From NCBI RefSeq assembly GCF_000422725.1, contig NZ_KE383912.1, forward strand, positions 68,611 to 132,610: a stretch of DNA of 64,000 nt, given 5' to 3'. The notes under the pieces were generated by a model that saw only the letters and a list, made by a program, of their open reading frames with translations, searched no databases and had not been told where the DNA came from. A program made the translations under genes and the position numbers. The stretch comes from Flavobacterium subsaxonicum WB 4.1-42 = DSM 21790. GTDB taxonomy: Bacteria > Bacteroidota > Bacteroidia > Flavobacteriales > Flavobacteriaceae. Shown in pieces: positions 1 to 9,030 of the stretch (its first letter is position 1; each line of letters begins with the position of its first letter).

Positions 1-125
1 CATTTTTCATAACCATTGTAACCAATATAGCTACTGATGCACGAATGTAGCAATAGTGCCAGAAAGCAAAATAGCAGCGTTAGTTTTAGTGTTTTAAAGG
101 TATTCTTAGCAATAGGGCTTTTCAT
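1..125 (-). CDS. N-terminus of a lipoprotein, cut by window edge
   Basis: An ATG at 123-125 on the minus strand opens a frame that runs off the left edge (41 codons visible). The peptide begins MKSPIAKNTFKTLKL, continues with a hydrophobic stretch (LLFCFLALLL) and a lipobox-like LHSC, then ISSYIGYNGYEK. This is a type II (lipoprotein) signal peptide. It lies 62 bp downstream of the GH2 gene on the same strand, so it is probably the next gene of the PUL and may encode another surface glycan-binding protein or glycoside hydrolase. The visible part does not identify the family. Confidence 0.7.
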   Translation of the reverse strand, partial: MKSPIAKNTFKTLKLTLLFCFLALLLHSCISSYIGYNGYEK

Positions 126-187
126 GATACATTCAACTTAAAAGTGAATGTATTCAATTAGTTGCAATAAAATACTTACAACCGCAA

Positions 188-3025
188 TTACTTTACAGGA
201 ATGGCTAATGTACCCGCCTTAACATCTTTGGCTGTAGCCGAAAGGATGATCTCTTTACCGCTGCCATCGGCCTGTACAATTATCTGGGCGTAGCCGCTAA
301 ACAGTTTGCGTTTGTAGGGTTCTGATGGTGTTACTATTTGTATAACACCCGGGTTGGCATTTATTACATCCCAGTCCTTAACTTTATGCACCGGCGTTGC
401 AACAATGTGTATGGTGTTAGCACCCTGCTTAAGCAGGTCGGCATTCAGTACATATTTTTGGGCATCATCGGCAGTAGCGGTAACTTTAGTGCCGTTTACA
501 AACACCACCGCATCTACCCCTACCTTTTGGTAAAAGAAGCTAACCACATCGGTTTTCGACTTGCTTGCCACGTTAAACTGCCCGCGGTACACGTATGCGG
601 CAGCCAGATTTTTGTAGTCCCTGTCTTTAAAGGCTTCTTTCCAGGCGTTTTCAGGGTACGATGGCAGCTGTTGCGGCAACGTGGCCGTTGTAAGTGCCTG
701 CTCTTTAAACCCTGTAATCGACACAAGGTTAATAGCATCTATAAACTTATCATTCTCTAACGATGTTGGGTCGCCGTTGCCTACCCCTATTATCCTGCCG
801 CCGCCTTTAATACTAAAATTAATCTCATCGCCCGCTGTAGGTACATGCAGGCCGTTTTTATCGGCTACCTCAACGGTTACAACAGCAACGTCGGTCGCGT
901 TGGTAAGCCTTGGCTTATGGGGTGTAAGCTTTATCTTTTCGGGCTTAGCCGTAGTTTTTTGTGTTTCGGTCAGCACTTTTTTGCCGTTCTTATAGCCAAC
1001 AGCCTCCAGCGTTCCGGGTTGGTAGGCAACCTTCCACTCCAGGTGGCCGTATTGCTCCATTTTCTTCTTGCCCAGGCTTTTATTGTTCAGGAAAAGCTCT
1101 ACTTCATCGCAGTTAGAATACGCCCATACATCTATCTCTTTGCCTTCCATGCCCTGCCAGTTCCAATGCGGTAGCAGGTGCAGCACCGGCTCTTTGCCCC
1201 ACCACGATTTTAGGTAGTACACGTTATCTTTAGGGAAACCGCACACATCCATCATACCAAAGTATGAGGTGACCGACGGCCAGCCATACGGCGTAGGCTC
1301 GCCACGGTAATCAAAGCCTGTCCAGATAAACATACCGGCCAAGTAAGGGCGTGTGGCATAAAATTTCCACCCCTCCTCGATACTGTAAAAGGTAGGGCGC
1401 GGCTTGCGGTCGTAAGCGTTTTGGTAGTGTTTGGCATCATCGGTAACATAAATGCCACGGGTAGCAAAGGTAGAACCCTCTTCGGTACCCATGCCGGGCT
1501 GCTGCTTAAACTGGTTGCGGTGGGCATCTATATCGCCGTTACCCAAATAGTTATAGCCCATAATCTCTACCACCGATGATATCCCGCTCTTAAACCCGCT
1601 GCTAATACCCACAGTTACAGGGCGTGTAGGGTCTATGCTCCTGGCAAAGCCCTGCATGGTGTTGGTAATGCGCTCGCCCATTATGTTGCCCTCTATGGCC
1701 CACTCCTCGTTACCGACAGACCAGCAGAACACGCTTGGGTGATTGCGGTCGCGCTCTATCATGCGGGTAATGGCGCCCAGGTGCAAATTGTTAATGCCCA
1801 TTAGGCGGGTCTCGTCTATTACAAGCATGCCCAGCCTGTCGCAGGCCTCTAAAAGCTCTGGCGTTGGCGGGTGGTGCGAGCAGCGGTAGGCATTAGAGCC
1901 CATTTCTTTTAATTTTTTGATGCGGAAGTACTGCAACTCATCGGGCAGTGCCGTACCCACCCCTGCATGGTCCTGGTGGTTGTTGGTGCCCTGCAATTTT
2001 AGGTGCTTGCCGTTAAGAAAAAATCCCTCTTCGGCATCAAAGCGAATGCTTCGGATACCGAAAGTGGTTTCGTAAATATCCACGATTTTTCCGTCCTGTT
2101 TTAGGGTCGTAACCAACCGGTATAAATTCGGATTTTCGATATCCCATAAAAGGGGGTTATTTATGCGAATCTCAGAGTCCGAAAGTGAAATATTAAAGGG
2201 TTTTGGCACCGACACGATTTGTTTTGTAGCAATTTCCTTACCCTTAGAATCTACAATCGTTGATACTATTTCTACATCGCCGGCTATAGTATTGGTACCC
2301 CTGTTTTCGATTGAGATTTGAGCCTTAACAGAGGCATATCCGGGCTTAATATCGGTAGTAATGTATGTTCCATTTGTTTTAATATGCAGTGGGTTAACCT
2401 TTTGCAGATGTATATGCCTGTAAATACCGGCACCTTCGTAAAACCAGCCTTCTTCCATAGACGCATCTACGCGCACGGCTATGGTATTTTCGCCACCATA
2501 ATTTACATAAGCGGTAACATCATACTCAAAACCGTCGTAGCCACTTTCCTCAGTACCAAGGAAATGCCCGTTAAACCACACCTTAGAGTTACGAAAAACA
2601 CCATCGAATTTTAAGGAGATGATACGCCCAAGGTCGCCTTCGGGGAGGGTTATTTTCTTTCGGTACCAGCCTATACTCTTGTCTGCAAAGCCTTTACCGG
2701 CGGTTTTAAAGCCGTGGCTAAAGCTGCCGCTTTCGCTAAACGATTGTTCTACAGCCCAGTCGTGCGGCAGGTTGAGCAGCCTCCAGGCGCGGTCGTCAAA
2801 CGCTTTGGCAGCAGGGCCATCGCCGTTGCCGGTTTTAGACAGGTACGAAAAGTAGGCCGTACCGTGGTTAAAATCCTTATCGGTTTCAAAGGGGTGCCCG
2901 AATGAAAAGCGCCAGCCCTGATCTATTATAATATCTTCCCTAACCGAACCGTTTTGTGCTAAACAATAGCACGTTACCAATAAAAATAAGCACATAAAGT
3001 TAAGGCGGCGGGAGAGAATTTTCAT
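188..3025 (-). CDS. Glycoside hydrolase family 2 (beta-galactosidase-like)
   Basis: Predicted secreted/periplasmic exo-acting GH2 enzyme of 945 residues that removes terminal beta-linked sugars, galactose being the usual substrate. A signal peptide (about residues 1-23, ending CLAQ) is followed by the jelly-roll sugar-binding domain (GWYRKKITLP near 119-128; NGHFLG near 152), an Ig-like domain (about 215-325) and the TIM barrel. The acid/base is the Glu of WSVGNE (E440) and the likely nucleophile is E515 in GTEEGS. After the barrel there are further Ig-like and C-terminal modules (DUF4982-like), longer than in the neighbouring GH2. It is downstream of a strong terminator (3116-3153), so it may have its own promoter. 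Substrate specificity is inferred only. Confidence 0.88.
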   Translation of the reverse strand: MKILSRRLNFMCLFLLVTCYCLAQNGSVREDIIIDQGWRFSFGHPFETDKDFNHGTAYFSYLSKTGNGDGPAAKAFDDRAWRLLNLPHDWAVEQSFSESGSFSHGFKTAGKGFADKSIGWYRKKITLPEGDLGRIISLKFDGVFRNSKVWFNGHFLGTEESGYDGFEYDVTAYVNYGGENTIAVRVDASMEEGWFYEGAGIYRHIHLQKVNPLHIKTNGTYITTDIKPGYASVKAQISIENRGTNTIAGDVEIVSTIVDSKGKEIATKQIVSVPKPFNISLSDSEIRINNPLLWDIENPNLYRLVTTLKQDGKIVDIYETTFGIRSIRFDAEEGFFLNGKHLKLQGTNNHQDHAGVGTALPDELQYFRIKKLKEMGSNAYRCSHHPPTPELLEACDRLGMLVIDETRLMGINNLHLGAITRMIERDRNHPSVFCWSVGNEEWAIEGNIMGERITNTMQGFARSIDPTRPVTVGISSGFKSGISSVVEIMGYNYLGNGDIDAHRNQFKQQPGMGTEEGSTFATRGIYVTDDAKHYQNAYDRKPRPTFYSIEEGWKFYATRPYLAGMFIWTGFDYRGEPTPYGWPSVTSYFGMMDVCGFPKDNVYYLKSWWGKEPVLHLLPHWNWQGMEGKEIDVWAYSNCDEVELFLNNKSLGKKKMEQYGHLEWKVAYQPGTLEAVGYKNGKKVLTETQKTTAKPEKIKLTPHKPRLTNATDVAVVTVEVADKNGLHVPTAGDEINFSIKGGGRIIGVGNGDPTSLENDKFIDAINLVSITGFKEQALTTATLPQQLPSYPENAWKEAFKDRDYKNLAAAYVYRGQFNVASKSKTDVVSFFYQKVGVDAVVFVNGTKVTATADDAQKYVLNADLLKQGANTIHIVATPVHKVKDWDVINANPGVIQIVTPSEPYKRKLFSGYAQIIVQADGSGKEIILSATAKDVKAGTLAIPVK

Positions 3026-3040
3026 AGAAAAAGATATAAT

Positions 3041-3050
3041 TATAACGATT
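3041..3050. promoter_or_regulatory. Candidate copy of the TATAACG motif upstream of GH2
   Basis: TATAACGATT lies 16-25 bp upstream of the GH2 start codon. The same 10-mer is found, in the other orientation, inside the inverted repeat upstream of susC (12445-12466). The position is very close to the gene, so a role as operator is uncertain. Confidence 0.25.
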
Positions 3051-3115
3051 AAGTAACCGCTATAAAAATATCCTTTTTATTTTGAACCACCTGATAGTAT
3101 TTTGTCAAATTGCAT

Positions 3116-3153
3116 AAAAAAATCCGCCGAGGTGAGAAATTCACCCCGGCGGA
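3116..3153 (-). terminator. Intrinsic terminator after second GH2 gene
   Basis: On the minus strand the stem TCCGCCG/CGGCGGA is extended by GGTGA/TCACC after an A-C opposition, with a 5-nt loop, and is followed by seven T. It lies about 50 bp past the stop of the GH2 gene at 3202-5628 and 91 bp before the start of the next GH2. It should end or strongly reduce the susCD-GH30-GH2 transcript. Confidence 0.85.
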
Positions 3154-3201
3154 CTATAAAAATAAGAGTGCAAAAAACTGAATATCAGTTATTTATAAAA
3201 A

Positions 3202-5628
3202 TTATTTTATTTTGATGGTAACTGATGTTGTTTTTAGCCAAGGGCTGTTAAAAGTAACGGTAACGGTACCTTCTTCGCCTGTGGCCTGTATGTAAGCCAG
3301 TATATGCCCATGGAACATACGCTGCACGTTATCTGTATAATCGGTCATGTCGCTGTTGTTACCAGCCTCAAGGCCAAGCAGTTTGGCAGGTCCGGCTATA
3401 GTGCAGGTAACCTCGTTATCGGCCAGCATTACCGGCACACCGTTCTTATCTACAGCTTGTACCCTTATCTGTGCAATGCCTTTCTCCCTGTCGATTACCA
3501 CGTCTTTCTGGTCGATTATAAGTGTTGCAGGTTGGTCTGACGACGTAATAGCATAACGGCTAACTTCCTTATTATTAGAATCTAAACCAATAGCTTCGAG
3601 CTTACCGGCAGCAAACGGAATGTCCCATGAAATGATACCTACGTTAGGGTCGTAATTTTTAACCTCGCCAACCACTTTGCCGTTTAACTCTAAGCGGGCT
3701 TTAGCGGCATTGGTGTAAGCTACCACCCTAACCTGCTGTCCGTTATCGTAATTCCACAAAGGCCATGCATCTTTAGATAAGCCTTTTTCTTTAGCACGTG
3801 GAATGTACGTACCGGCAAAGATCATTGGCTTATCAGACCATAGCGACTGTCGGAAGTAACCCCTTGGTTTTATGAGGCCTGCAAAATCTACAAGCCCTGA
3901 ATAGAACCCCCTTGACGGCCACGCACCTGATTCTCCCAGGTAATCGATACCCGTCCATAAAAACTGTCCAAAAATATGCTCATTGTTTTTAACGGCAAGC
4001 CATGGCTCGATATCGTGCACGTTCTCGCTACCGTAAATTACACGTTTAGGATATTTTTTATGGTCGGAGTCATACTTGCTTTCGGTATAATTATACCCTG
4101 TAATATCAAGAGCACCAGGATATTCGGTCTCGTTACTCATAGCTACACCGGCAAGGCCTGCTGTAGTTGGGCGCGATTTATCGTATTTTTTAACTGCTGC
4201 AACAAGGCGCTTGGCAATGCCACCCAGCCTCATAGCATCGGGTGCATCTGGTTTGTAACCACCGTACATAGCCTGTGTAAAGCCTGTGGCAGATGTACCG
4301 GCTAATACCGGGTGCGAGTACGGGTCGTTAGGGTAATCTACCTCATTACCAATGCTCCAGCCAAAAACTGACAGGTGGTTACGGTCGCGGCGTACCATAT
4401 CTTCAAGGTCTTTTTCTCCCCACTGGGCAAAAATATCAAAAGAACCTTCGTAACCCGGAGTACCTACATTCCAGCCTGTAAGCCATTTACGCTTAGGATA
4501 TTCCCACTCGTCATACGCTTCGTTAAGTACTAAAAGACCTATCTCATCGCAAAGTTCATAAAAATCAGGCGATTGCGGATTGTGGCTGGTACGTATGGCA
4601 TTAACGCCTATGCTTTTTAAGGTTTGAAGCCTTGTTTTCCAGACATCCCTCGGTACGGCAGAACCCAGTACACCGGCGTCGTGGTGAAGGCATACACCCT
4701 TCATTTTCATCCATTTGCCGTTAAGGGCAAAACCTTTGTCGGCATTAAAAGTAAACGTACGGAAACCTGTAGTGGTTACTGTAGCATCTATTTGCTTGCC
4801 ATCTTTTAAAACGGTTGTTTTTAAACGGTACAGGTTGGGGTTATTTAAATCCCACAGCTTTGCGTTTTTAACCTGTAATTTTGTTGCAACTGTCTGATTC
4901 TTATTAGCTGCTATCTGTAATTTCTGAGAGCTTTTTGCAACGGTTTTTCCGTCTTTAGCAATAAGCTCGTTTACAATAGTTAAACTTTCTTTGGCAGACG
5001 AACTGTTCTCCACCTCAACCTCAACACTTAAAGTGCCATTGCCTTTGCTAACTTCAGGCACGGCATATACACCCCACTGCGCTATGTGCACAGGGTTAGC
5101 ATAGACCAACCAAACGTTACGGTAAATACCAGAGCCGGTATACCAGCGGGAATCAGCACTTTGGCTGTGGTCTACCTTAACGGCAATAGTGTTATCGCCA
5201 CCGTAATTTATGTACGGGGTAGCATCATAAGCAAAAGAAATGTAGCCATTTGGGCGTTTGCCTAACGAATGCCCATTTACAAATACCTCGCTCCTGTTGT
5301 ATACGCCTTCAAAATAAAGGTATACTTTCTGGCCTTTTTTAGCCGCAGGCACAGCAAGCGATTTGCGGTACCAGCCAATGCCGCCCGGTAAATAGCCAGT
5401 ACAGCTGGCCAACGTTGGGCTAAGCTGCCCTTTAACACTCCAGTCGTGCGGCAGGTCTACAGCCTCCCAGGCTTTATCGTCAAATTTTTCTGCCTGGGCG
5501 TCTTTAGCGTCGTTTAAAATAAATTTCCAGTCGCTGTTAATTTTTTGGGGTTCGCCAAAAGAAACCTGGCTAAATGCCGGTAACCAGCATAAACCCAGGA
5601 TAAGTAATAGTAGTTTGTTAGAAGTCAC
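3202..5628 (-). CDS. Glycoside hydrolase family 2 beta-galactosidase-like
   Basis: GH2 enzyme of 808 residues, predicted to release terminal beta-linked sugars in the periplasm. The start is GTG (5626-5628), immediately followed by a signal peptide ending LPAFSQ near residue 21; no better ATG exists. Sugar-binding domain (GWYRKSL near 85), Ig-like domain (about 190-290) and TIM barrel follow, with acid/base E429 in WSIGNE and nucleophile E535 in YGSEN. The C-terminal part (about 590-808) resembles the DUF4982 and Ig-like modules of Bacteroidota GH2 proteins. It sits 56 bp after the GH30 gene and is probably co-transcribed with it. The sugar specificity (galactose or glucuronate or other) cannot be read from sequence. 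Confidence 0.9.
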   Translation of the reverse strand: MTSNKLLLLILGLCWLPAFSQVSFGEPQKINSDWKFILNDAKDAQAEKFDDKAWEAVDLPHDWSVKGQLSPTLASCTGYLPGGIGWYRKSLAVPAAKKGQKVYLYFEGVYNRSEVFVNGHSLGKRPNGYISFAYDATPYINYGGDNTIAVKVDHSQSADSRWYTGSGIYRNVWLVYANPVHIAQWGVYAVPEVSKGNGTLSVEVEVENSSSAKESLTIVNELIAKDGKTVAKSSQKLQIAANKNQTVATKLQVKNAKLWDLNNPNLYRLKTTVLKDGKQIDATVTTTGFRTFTFNADKGFALNGKWMKMKGVCLHHDAGVLGSAVPRDVWKTRLQTLKSIGVNAIRTSHNPQSPDFYELCDEIGLLVLNEAYDEWEYPKRKWLTGWNVGTPGYEGSFDIFAQWGEKDLEDMVRRDRNHLSVFGWSIGNEVDYPNDPYSHPVLAGTSATGFTQAMYGGYKPDAPDAMRLGGIAKRLVAAVKKYDKSRPTTAGLAGVAMSNETEYPGALDITGYNYTESKYDSDHKKYPKRVIYGSENVHDIEPWLAVKNNEHIFGQFLWTGIDYLGESGAWPSRGFYSGLVDFAGLIKPRGYFRQSLWSDKPMIFAGTYIPRAKEKGLSKDAWPLWNYDNGQQVRVVAYTNAAKARLELNGKVVGEVKNYDPNVGIISWDIPFAAGKLEAIGLDSNNKEVSRYAITSSDQPATLIIDQKDVVIDREKGIAQIRVQAVDKNGVPVMLADNEVTCTIAGPAKLLGLEAGNNSDMTDYTDNVQRMFHGHILAYIQATGEEGTVTVTFNSPWLKTTSVTIKIK

Positions 5629-5684
5629 TATCTTGTTTTTTAGGTTATTAGATTAGGTTTTTTATTTAATGGGGGTAGTATTTA

Positions 5685-7256
5685 TTAAAGCCCTGTTGTA
5701 AGGGTAACTATGGCATGTGCCGGTACAACAATAGGGTCGCCATCGGTAATGGCCTGTACCTGTAAATTTTTATCGGCCGATGTTACATACGCCTTAAGAC
5801 CGTTAACGTTAGCATTTTGGCGTTGTAACTTAAAGGTTACCGGCTGGCTGCCGGAGTTTATTACCACCGTTACCAATTTGCCTGTTGATGGGTCTTTATA
5901 CGATGAATACAGGAAATTTTTGTTGACCGAAGTATTCTGGGTGTTATCAATCTTTACCCTCTTAAAGCCGGGACGGATAAAGCGGCTGTAATTGCCTAAT
6001 GCCCAAAGCATTTTACTTTGGTAAAAGCTGCCATCCTGTTTTTGCTTGTCTATGTAAATAAGTCCGTCTTTATAATCGTATGGAGAAATAGCCACCCACC
6101 AATGCCACGCTGTTGCCTGTGCCACAGCGAGATCCTGATGGATAACTTTTGCCAGGTACAATGCCGGCTCTATACCCAGGTCGCGGCCGTTGCCGTTTAT
6201 CTCTCCGGCATTATCGCCCAGGATGCAGTACTCTGACATCCAGTATTTAAGTCCTGATATTTGGCTTACCGCCGAAGCAAGCTGCTGCCTTTGTGTAGCC
6301 GATGCATCATAGGGCGAGGTAGTAAAATAACTGTGCCCTGATATGGCGTTTTCTAAATGCGACAGGTTGCCAATGTAGTTGGGAGATGTAGTGGTAAAGA
6401 AATCTTTAACCTGGTCTGATCTTCCCGGCCTGTTGCCAACCTCATACAGGTAGTTTATTTGCCCTGCCTCGGCCACATTAATTTTTGAGGCCAGGTTTTT
6501 TTGCTCTAATTTTTGGTTGAGCTTGGTAGTTATCTGTGCTATCTCGTTATTATAGAAAGGTGTACCCTCCTGCCCACCGTCAGACCAATCCCATTGTGGC
6601 TCGTTCATTGGGCTGATGTAGTTTACTGTAAGTCCCATATTCTGAAGGCCCTGTGTTACGGCCGACAGATATTCTGCGTAAGCATCAAACTTATCTGCGG
6701 CAAGGTTAGACTGTAAGCCAACATCGGCAAAAGCCTTACCGTTACGCGTGAGCGCTACCGGCGGACTGTTGGGGAATATTAGCAAGTTACTCACATTGCG
6801 CTGTTTGGCTGCATTGGCAAACCATACCTGCCCCTGCTGCCTGTTCCAGTCGTACTGACCGTTAGGTTGAAGAAACGATTCTGCCCTGCGCCACTCATCG
6901 CCAATACCGCTGCCCGTTCCCTGCTCTGCACTGCCCGCGCCTACATTAAAACGCCATAAAGAAAGCCCAATACCTAACGGATTGCCATTGGCATCGTTAT
7001 TCTGGCTAAAAAGCAAATCGGCCATTGCGTTTTTCTTGGCATCGGGCCAATTGCCCACAAACTGGCACGACCACGCATCCGATGCTCCAAAATGCTCTAT
7101 AGTCTGGTACGCTGTGGCATCATCTATATTGAGCGTAATGGTAGTAGTATCTACCTGCGGAGTGGTTTCTTTAGGTGTATCGCTACTACTGCACGCGCCA
7201 TAAAGGCCTGCAAAAAGCATTGCGAAAAATTGTGAATATATAGTGTTATATCTCAT
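5685..7256 (-). CDS. GH30 glycosidase lipoprotein (1,6-galactanase-like)
   Basis: Predicted outer-membrane lipoprotein of 523 residues with lipobox GLYGAC (Cys22). The barrel carries typical GH30 features: GASDAW near 57-62, the acid/base in SPMNEPQWDW (E219) and the nucleophile in WMSEY (E342), followed by the small beta domain of GH30 proteins (about 430-523). The sequence pattern resembles the Glyco_hydr_30_2 type, to which fungal and bacterial endo-beta-1,6-galactanases belong; the family also includes beta-1,6-glucanases and xylanases. As a surface lipoprotein it could make the first cuts in the polymer before SusCD import. It follows susD after a strong hairpin. Family call is firm, exact substrate is inference. 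Confidence 0.85.
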   Translation of the reverse strand: MRYNTIYSQFFAMLFAGLYGACSSSDTPKETTPQVDTTTITLNIDDATAYQTIEHFGASDAWSCQFVGNWPDAKKNAMADLLFSQNNDANGNPLGIGLSLWRFNVGAGSAEQGTGSGIGDEWRRAESFLQPNGQYDWNRQQGQVWFANAAKQRNVSNLLIFPNSPPVALTRNGKAFADVGLQSNLAADKFDAYAEYLSAVTQGLQNMGLTVNYISPMNEPQWDWSDGGQEGTPFYNNEIAQITTKLNQKLEQKNLASKINVAEAGQINYLYEVGNRPGRSDQVKDFFTTTSPNYIGNLSHLENAISGHSYFTTSPYDASATQRQQLASAVSQISGLKYWMSEYCILGDNAGEINGNGRDLGIEPALYLAKVIHQDLAVAQATAWHWWVAISPYDYKDGLIYIDKQKQDGSFYQSKMLWALGNYSRFIRPGFKRVKIDNTQNTSVNKNFLYSSYKDPSTGKLVTVVINSGSQPVTFKLQRQNANVNGLKAYVTSADKNLQVQAITDGDPIVVPAHAIVTLTTGL

Positions 7257-7285
7257 AGTAATTTTAGTGGAGTAGCAATGTTATA

Positions 7286-7321
7286 AATGCCGGAGGGTGC
7301 CTTAGGCAGCCCTCCGGCATT
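7286..7321 (-). other. Strong hairpin between susD and GH30 genes
   Basis: A 12-bp perfect stem AATGCCGGAGGG/CCCTCCGGCATT encloses a second stem TGCC/GGCA with loop TTA and one bulged G. It starts directly after the susD stop. On the minus strand it is followed by TATAACATT, not a real T-run, so it is more likely an mRNA-stabilising or processing element, or a partial terminator, that lowers expression of the enzymes relative to susCD. Confidence 0.75.
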
Positions 7322-7325
7322 AGTT

Positions 7326-9020
7326 TTAATATCCAGGGTTTTGTGGCAGCTGGTTGTTAGACGATAGTATCTCTGCTCTTGGAATTGGCAGCCAGTAGTG
7401 TTTTTCCTGGAAGCTTTTACCTTGTAGGGCAGTCATAATTTCGTACAGCAGGTTGCCAGAACCATCTTTGGTAATCCTTATACCCTGTGCAGGCTCGTTT
7501 TCTGTTTGCGATGCAATCATCCAACGCCTAACATCATAGTAACGGTGCTCTTCGAAAGCAAGCTCTATCCTGCGCTCATGGCGAATACGGTCGCGCATAT
7601 CGCTTTGAGATAAACCGGCAGGCAATGCAGGCATTGCAACGCTCGTCCTGCTTCTAATAGCGTTTATAGCCTCGTAAACACTTGCATCAGGGCCTACAGC
7701 CTCGTTTTGTGCTTCGGCATAGTTAAGCAAAATCTCTGCGTAGCGGAAGTAGATCCAGTTTTGTACACCAGCCACATCCCACGGGTTGATGATAGGAAGG
7801 TCTTCGCGGATAAATTTCCTTAGATAGTAACCTGTTTTACTTGAGTTCCAGTTATCCGGGCCTTCGGGGCTATCTAATCCGTCTGGCCTAAAGGTCTCTA
7901 CTGTCCTGCCACGGTAAGGGGCACCATCATAAAGCACGGTTGCGTAAAAACGAGGGTCTCTGTTTGCGTATGGTGCTGCTGCCTGTGCAGGGTCGCTCCA
8001 GTTAAACATGCTACCATCGGTCATTTCGTAATCGTCTACAAGGTTTTGTAACGGTACATTGCCGCCCCAGCCGCCATAACCGTTAGGGCCGTTGGCAATT
8101 TCTAACGCCAGGTGACGGGCTGTTATATTGTAAAAACGTGCAAAAATATACTCTTGGTTACTTTGCTGATTGGTAAACAATTCGGCATAACCACCCTGAA
8201 ACAGGCTGTATGTGCCCATATCCATAACAGCTTTTGCAGCTGCAGCAGCCTCTGCCCATTTCTGGGTATTAGAGCCACCGCTATAAAGTGGGCTTGCAGC
8301 GTATAGTAGCAACCTCGATTTAAGTGCAAGCGCGGCGCCTTTAGTGGCACGGCCTTCGCCATAACTGCCACTGTTGCTTACGGGTAGCCCGGCAGCGGCA
8401 GCATCAAGCTCGGCAATTACATAAGCCATAGACTCTTCAATAGGCCTACGGTTAAACAAAGCCGGATCTGTATAATCATCACCCAGTTCTACCACATGGT
8501 CGCCAACCAATACCACCTCGCCATAATTTCTTATAAGGTCGTGGTACCTAAAAGCACGTATAAACTTAAGCTCTGCAATAAGCAGGTTGGTATGGCTCTG
8601 GCTCATGCCTACATCCTGAATGTTGTTTAACGCATAGTTAATTTCGCGGATGCTACGGTAGCTCCTTGCCCAGAATGTGCCGGCTATACCAAGGTTTTCG
8701 GGTGCAAGCTGGCCTTGTTGTATAAGCCAGGTATCATCGTTATTATTGTAAATAGACTCATCTGTTAGCGAGCTCCACATACCGTACTCAAACCCACGGC
8801 CAAAGCCCGGCTGGTTACTGTCGCCCTCTTTATTAGTTAGCTTTACACCAAGGTAACGGTTTGTTACATAGGCATCAAACAAAATAGAATCGGTTAGTAT
8901 AGACGAGTTGTTAATAACATCTGTAGGAGTAGTTTCAAGAAAATCTTTTTCGCATCCGGTAAGCGCTGCACAAGCCGCAATACCGCACACTACAGATTTA
9001 AAGATATTAATATTTTTCAT
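7326..9020 (-). CDS. susD: SusD/RagB-family glycan-binding lipoprotein
   Basis: Surface-exposed lipoprotein of 564 residues that forms the lid of the SusC transporter and binds the target glycan. The longer frame starts at 9053, but the ATG at 9020 begins a proper lipoprotein signal (MKNINIFKSVVCG, lipobox ALTGC) and leaves a 10-bp gap to susC, so I use it. The N-terminal TPR-like region, a central variable region and the C-terminal conserved block (RNYAEAQNEAVG-like, IRHERRIELAFEEHRYYDVRRW) are all present, ending in NQLPQNPGY, which is typical of the family. It is the second gene of the susCD transcript. Confidence 0.96.
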   Translation of the reverse strand: MKNINIFKSVVCGIAACAALTGCEKDFLETTPTDVINNSSILTDSILFDAYVTNRYLGVKLTNKEGDSNQPGFGRGFEYGMWSSLTDESIYNNNDDTWLIQQGQLAPENLGIAGTFWARSYRSIREINYALNNIQDVGMSQSHTNLLIAELKFIRAFRYHDLIRNYGEVVLVGDHVVELGDDYTDPALFNRRPIEESMAYVIAELDAAAAGLPVSNSGSYGEGRATKGAALALKSRLLLYAASPLYSGGSNTQKWAEAAAAAKAVMDMGTYSLFQGGYAELFTNQQSNQEYIFARFYNITARHLALEIANGPNGYGGWGGNVPLQNLVDDYEMTDGSMFNWSDPAQAAAPYANRDPRFYATVLYDGAPYRGRTVETFRPDGLDSPEGPDNWNSSKTGYYLRKFIREDLPIINPWDVAGVQNWIYFRYAEILLNYAEAQNEAVGPDASVYEAINAIRSRTSVAMPALPAGLSQSDMRDRIRHERRIELAFEEHRYYDVRRWMIASQTENEPAQGIRITKDGSGNLLYEIMTALQGKSFQEKHYWLPIPRAEILSSNNQLPQNPGY

Positions 9021-9030
9021 AGTGTAATTT

